A stretch of 17,179 nucleotides of DNA from Actinomycetota bacterium. Lineage in GTDB: Bacteria > Actinomycetota > Actinomycetes > Nanopelagicales > Nanopelagicaceae. The stretch is from the NCBI GenBank assembly GCA_947465365.1, contig CANIAV010000003.1:1-17179 (forward strand), written 5' to 3'. This document shows, piece after piece, positions 15,846 to 17,179 of the stretch (position 1 is the stretch's first letter; each line of letters starts with the position of its first letter). The notes beneath the pieces are model-generated. The model ran no database searches and had not been told where the DNA came from. It worked only from the letters and a program-made list of their open reading frames with translations. The position numbers and the translations under genes were made by a program.

Positions 15846-16588
15846 CTAAACACCGTTAGCGTTACAGCTAGAAGGGCTGCGGATGTGAGAACAATTGCCG
15901 AATCAACTCCATGCCAAGTGATCGGGCGATAACGCGAACGCTTGCGACTGACTCCGAAGCCGCGCGCATCCATGGCAGCTGCTAACTCAAGTGATCGCGA
16001 AAGTGAATCCTCGAGCAAAGGCAGAGCAATGGAGCGCCAAGATGGTTTCTCATCACCACGCAGTGCCCGAGCACGGCGGATGCGCGAAACACTCTGCACC
16101 AAATTTGGTAGTGCAGATGTGGCAATTACTGTGGCAACGCCGAACTCGTAAATTGCAACCGGTGTCACTCGAAGTAATTTGTGAGGACTAGTTAGCGAAA
16201 CAGCTGCGCCAAAGAGGGAAATCACCGCGATTATTATTAAACCTTCATGGATGGATGAAAGTAAGCGCTCTTGCGTGATGACACCACCGATACGAATACC
16301 AGCCAACCAATGTGGCAGCGGCACAATCGGCAGAGTTGCTAATTTAGTGCCAGGGATAGGAACCCCAATTAAAACTCCGACTATGGTACGAATTATCAAA
16401 ATAAATACGCCAATTTTTAGCGAGAACCAGAAACTCTTCGCCCAAGGAGCCGCAGCGGCAAATCTCCAAACTAATATCGCTGCAGCCGCCATGGCAGATC
16501 CAGCCAACCACGAGCTATCGGCGCGAATTACCGCCCCGATAGTCAGCAGCGACCAGATCCACCAAGTAAGCGGATGCAGCGATTTCAT
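15842..16588 (-). CDS. ecfT: ECF transporter T component (EcfT)
   Basis: Transmembrane scaffold that couples the ATPases to the S subunit. The 248-residue protein has N-terminal hydrophobic segments (about 7-45 and 55-78), others at 115-132 and 143-165, a long cytoplasmic coupling region and a last span (229-247). Both coupling-helix Ala-Arg-Gly type motifs are visible: RARALRG (172-178) and AAMDARGFG (204-212, Arg209). The ATG is ten bases after the stop of the secreted-protein gene; the bases before it (AACCTCTAA) are not a Shine-Dalgarno sequence, so translation may depend on the upstream gene. It overlaps the fused ATPase gene by four bases. Confidence 0.92.
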   Translation of the reverse strand: MKSLHPLTWWIWSLLTIGAVIRADSSWLAGSAMAAAAILVWRFAAAAPWAKSFWFSLKIGVFILIIRTIVGVLIGVPIPGTKLATLPIVPLPHWLAGIRIGGVITQERLLSSIHEGLIIIAVISLFGAAVSLTSPHKLLRVTPVAIYEFGVATVIATSALPNLVQSVSRIRRARALRGDEKPSWRSIALPLLEDSLSRSLELAAAMDARGFGVSRKRSRYRPITWHGVDSAIVLTSAALLAVTLTVFR

Positions 16589-16598
16589 TTAGAGGTTA

Positions 16599-17150
16599 TT
16601 ACTTCTTTAGAGCGCTGGGAGTGGCAATTTCAACACCACACTCTTTTTTCGGGTAGCCATTTATTCCGCAGATTAAGCCGCTCTTGGCCGCGCGAAGCTT
16701 TACTGCCATACCTAGAACATCTATGCCTTGTGACGTTTTAGCGGTGCGAACACAAGTTGTAAAACCCTTCTGCACTTTTTCACCCGTTGGTGCATATGCC
16801 GTTGAACCGTAATCGATTACCAGCGCCACGCGTTTGGTGTCTTTATCTGCTTTAACTTTTCCGCAGATCGCGTTGAAATCTGGCTTAATTGCGGGAGCAA
16901 TAGATGGGACATCATCTGAGCTAAATACAAATGACCATCCTTCAACTGCGCCATCTGCAACATCAACGGTTGGTCCGGTCATTGCTGCAGTCCAAGTTTT
17001 TGCACCTGGGGCTGCTTGGTAATAACCCCAATACCGCCAACCTTTTTCAGAAGCGCTTGCGCTAGGTGCGAAGGTAATCCCAGTTACGAGTAATACGGCA
17101 GTGGTATTAACCGCAAATAATTTATTCTTTGTAAGCGTTTGAATAAACAT
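16599..17150 (-). CDS. Secreted four-cysteine protein of an ECF operon (SCO2322-like, unknown function)
   Basis: A 183-residue exported protein. A basic start (MFIQTLTKNK), hydrophobic core (11-27) and APSASA before Ser34 form a clear signal peptide, probably cut after Ala33. The mature part begins GWRYWGYYQ and includes DGAVEGWSFVFSSDD (about 66-80), KRVALVIDYGSTAYAP (106-121) and ICGINGYPKKECG (160-172). Cys96, Cys133, Cys161 and Cys171 could form two disulfides. The pattern of RYW at the mature start, DG-x-V-x-GW, RVALVxDxG and CxINGYPxxECG matches, from memory, an actinobacterial family named after S. coelicolor SCO2322 and encoded beside an ECF transporter. No function is described that I know. 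Members I recall often end in a membrane anchor; this one has none and stops 12 residues after the last cysteine. It is first in the visible operon, and may present or capture the transporter's substrate. Confidence 0.8.
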   Translation of the reverse strand: MFIQTLTKNKLFAVNTTAVLLVTGITFAPSASASEKGWRYWGYYQAAPGAKTWTAAMTGPTVDVADGAVEGWSFVFSSDDVPSIAPAIKPDFNAICGKVKADKDTKRVALVIDYGSTAYAPTGEKVQKGFTTCVRTAKTSQGIDVLGMAVKLRAAKSGLICGINGYPKKECGVEIATPSALKK

Positions 17151-17179
17151 AATAATTCTGTGGAGCCTCTCTTATGTTG
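17151..17179 (-). other. 5' leader of the ECF operon, cut by the window edge
   Basis: Only 29 bases lie upstream of the secreted-protein ATG. They contain GAGAGG about 16 bases before the start, too far for a normal Shine-Dalgarno sequence, and no clear -10 box. A promoter, riboswitch or further operon genes would be outside the window. Confidence 0.3.

Overview
The window looks like chromosome of a compact, moderate-GC actinobacterium. The gene order DUF4191 / lipA / lipB / TIGR01777 epimerase / lipoyl E2 / pepA / gcvT, beside an RDD protein, matches from memory the Mycobacterium tuberculosis block Rv2211c-Rv2219A. The base composition is much less GC-rich than in mycobacteria or Streptomyces, and gene spacing is extremely tight (four-base start/stop overlaps, convergent genes that overlap). 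This fits a streamlined freshwater lineage such as Nanopelagicales (acI), but that placement is inference; only 'Actinobacteria' is well supported. I see no tRNA, rRNA, CRISPR array, insertion sequence or phage gene, and no gene-free stretch longer than about 75 bases.

Left part (1-3443): the end of an RDD-family membrane protein on the + strand meets, stop against stop, a minus-strand operon lipB-lipA-plsC-DUF4191. LipB and LipA make protein-bound lipoate; PlsC acylates lysophosphatidate; DUF4191 is an uncharacterised two-span membrane protein. lipB shares a short divergent promoter region, containing a perfect 9-bp inverted repeat, with a + strand MMPL transporter.

Middle (3444-10797): the MMPL exporter and an FAD amine-oxidase-like protein run rightward. 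A minus-strand set reads lpd (E3), the dual-lipoyl E2 and a TIGR01777 epimerase-like protein. LipB/LipA act on the two lipoyl lysines of the E2, and Lpd re-oxidises the dihydrolipoyl groups, so maker, substrate and recycler of lipoate sit within 8 kb.

Right part (10798-17179): the leucyl aminopeptidase pepA and the glycine-cleavage T protein gcvT diverge. gcvT belongs to a second lipoate-dependent system that shares Lpd. Then comes a minus-strand ECF (energy-coupling factor) vitamin-uptake operon: a secreted four-cysteine protein, EcfT, a fused double ATPase and a dedicated S component, all overlapping or nearly touching. The secreted protein resembles an actinobacterial family that I remember as 'SCO2322 family', always near this kind of ECF transporter and without a described function. 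This extracellular partner of an ECF importer is the least explained system in the window; cobalamin or a related large cofactor is a plausible but unproven substrate.
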